From: JABMRP01 sp964444795
GTDB taxonomy: Bacteria; Planctomycetota; Planctomycetia; Pirellulales; Thermoguttaceae
DNA length: 22,948 nucleotides
Direction of reading: 5' to 3'
Assembly (NCBI GenBank): GCA_964444795.1
Contig: CAYUIQ010000150.1
Location: forward strand, 1-22,948
The translations under genes were made by a program, and so were the position numbers. Below, piece after piece: positions 22,208-22,948 of this stretch; position 1 is the stretch's first letter, and each line of letters opens with the position of its first letter. A model generated the notes under the pieces. That model ran no database searches. It was not told the origin of the DNA and saw nothing but the letters and a program-made list of their open reading frames with translations.

Positions 22208-22217
22208 GGCATGGTCT

Positions 22218-22904
22218 CTAGGTGGCGGCGTAGAGGGTCGGATCTTCACGGCCGATGAGCCCGAAGGCGGCGCGGCGCTCGGCACATTTATTACACCGCC
22301 CGCAATGTCGGCCATCGACCGGAGCGATGCACGAAAAGGTCAGTTCCAAGGGATATTTGGCTCCCAGTTGCATGACGCGGCGTTTGTCCAGCGTGGCCAA
22401 CGGACGCACGATCCGGATTTCTCCGCCCGTGGCCAGATTCAGTGCGGATTGGAAACCATCGAAGAAACGGGGCGTCGCGTCGGCAAACGGGTTCGACTGA
22501 AGTACCCCCAACGCGACCTCCGCAACGCCGTGCAACTGACACCACAACGCAACCTTGATGACCAGCAGCGCGTTTCGGCCGGGTAGATAAACGGCCCGGT
22601 CGGGGCTGGCCAGATCGGGTGTGTCCTGGCCCGTGACGCTCCAGTGGTTTTCATACAGATCGGCCATCGGCAAATCGAGCGTGACCAACGTTTCCAGCCC
22701 GCGATGCGCATCGAACCGAGTGGCCATGGCACGGGTGAAACGCCGCACGGCATGGAGTTCTTCCCGCTGCCAAATCAGTTGGGAGCGGACATAGAACGGG
22801 CGGACCCGATAGCGGCGGTCGAGCAAGTGGCCCAGCAGGATCGAGCTGTCTAGCCCGCCGCTGAGCAACAGTCCGATCGATGATTCGGGGGCCTCGGAGA
22901 TCAT
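22218..22904 (-). CDS. queC: 7-cyano-7-deazaguanine (preQ0) synthase QueC
   Basis: This is a 228-residue protein. QueC turns 7-carboxy-7-deazaguanine into preQ0 using ATP and ammonia. The PP-loop ATP-binding motif LLLSGGLDSSILL lies at 12-24, YLPGRNALLVIKVALWC carries the conserved PGRN, and a four-cysteine zinc site is formed by Cys192, 201, 204 and 207 (FSCIAPVDGRHCGRCNKC). The length agrees with the family. No clear ribosome binding site precedes the ATG at 22904, and only 44 bp of upstream sequence is available, so the start is fairly but not fully certain. queE, needed for the intermediate step, is not in the window; it may lie upstream. The product may feed queuosine in tRNA or, less often, DNA modification. 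Confidence 0.93.
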   Translation of the reverse strand: MISEAPESSIGLLLSGGLDSSILLGHLLDRRYRVRPFYVRSQLIWQREELHAVRRFTRAMATRFDAHRGLETLVTLDLPMADLYENHWSVTGQDTPDLASPDRAVYLPGRNALLVIKVALWCQLHGVAEVALGVLQSNPFADATPRFFDGFQSALNLATGGEIRIVRPLATLDKRRVMQLGAKYPLELTFSCIAPVDGRHCGRCNKCAERRAAFGLIGREDPTLYAAT

Positions 22905-22948
22905 CGGTTTTCTGCAAGCGGGAGACTGGACCGGACCGCAAGACGACC

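Overview
The window is GC-rich, gene-dense bacterial DNA of planctomycete type (probably Pirellulales-like). This is inferred from gene content: a GH172/DUF2961 secreted hydrolase, an ECF sigma factor embedded among large exported proteins with no clear family, an SdrD-like surface-protein fragment, a truncated formylglycine-generating-enzyme-like gene, and RHS/HINT polymorphic-toxin tails. No rRNA, tRNA, CRISPR array, transposase or integrase is visible.

Layout. 1-296 (-) is a broken fragment of an SdrD-B-like surface protein. 335-5681 (+) is a compact four-gene cassette: a degenerate SPFH-like coiled-coil protein, an SPFH/coiled-coil/zinc-ribbon protein, a small MerR/excisionase-type HTH protein and a double-FHA protein. 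A 38-bp tandem repeat carrying the Shine-Dalgarno sequence lies before the second gene. A shortened DUF2442 remnant follows. 5921-8035 (-) is a secreted GH172-type glycosidase. 8240-8908 (+) is a PPP-type metallophosphatase and 9009-10664 (+) a VKOR-DsbA disulfide-forming fusion.

10,665-17,497 is the accessory region, transcribed mostly on the minus strand. It holds a SirB1-like transglutaminase-fold gene, then an RHS-tail/HINT/toxin gene with a small putative immunity gene. Next come a duplicated HINT tail carrying a different (ParB-like) toxin tip with its own putative immunity gene, a remnant YD repeat, and an orphan small gene that looks like a displaced immunity gene. REP/REPIN-type palindromes sit at the breakpoints, and one cuts off an FGE-like gene after its signal peptide. 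GC content drops visibly in the toxin-tip and immunity genes.

17,623-21,631 (-) is a cluster of exported protein, ECF sigma factor, anti-sigma-like membrane protein and second exported protein, ending in a strong hairpin terminator. 21,740-22,904 (-) is queC-queD for preQ0/queuosine-type deazaguanine synthesis. The two most interesting parts are the SPFH-SPFH/Zn-HTH-FHA cassette, for which I know no described system, and the toxin-tip array whose breakpoints coincide with REP elements.
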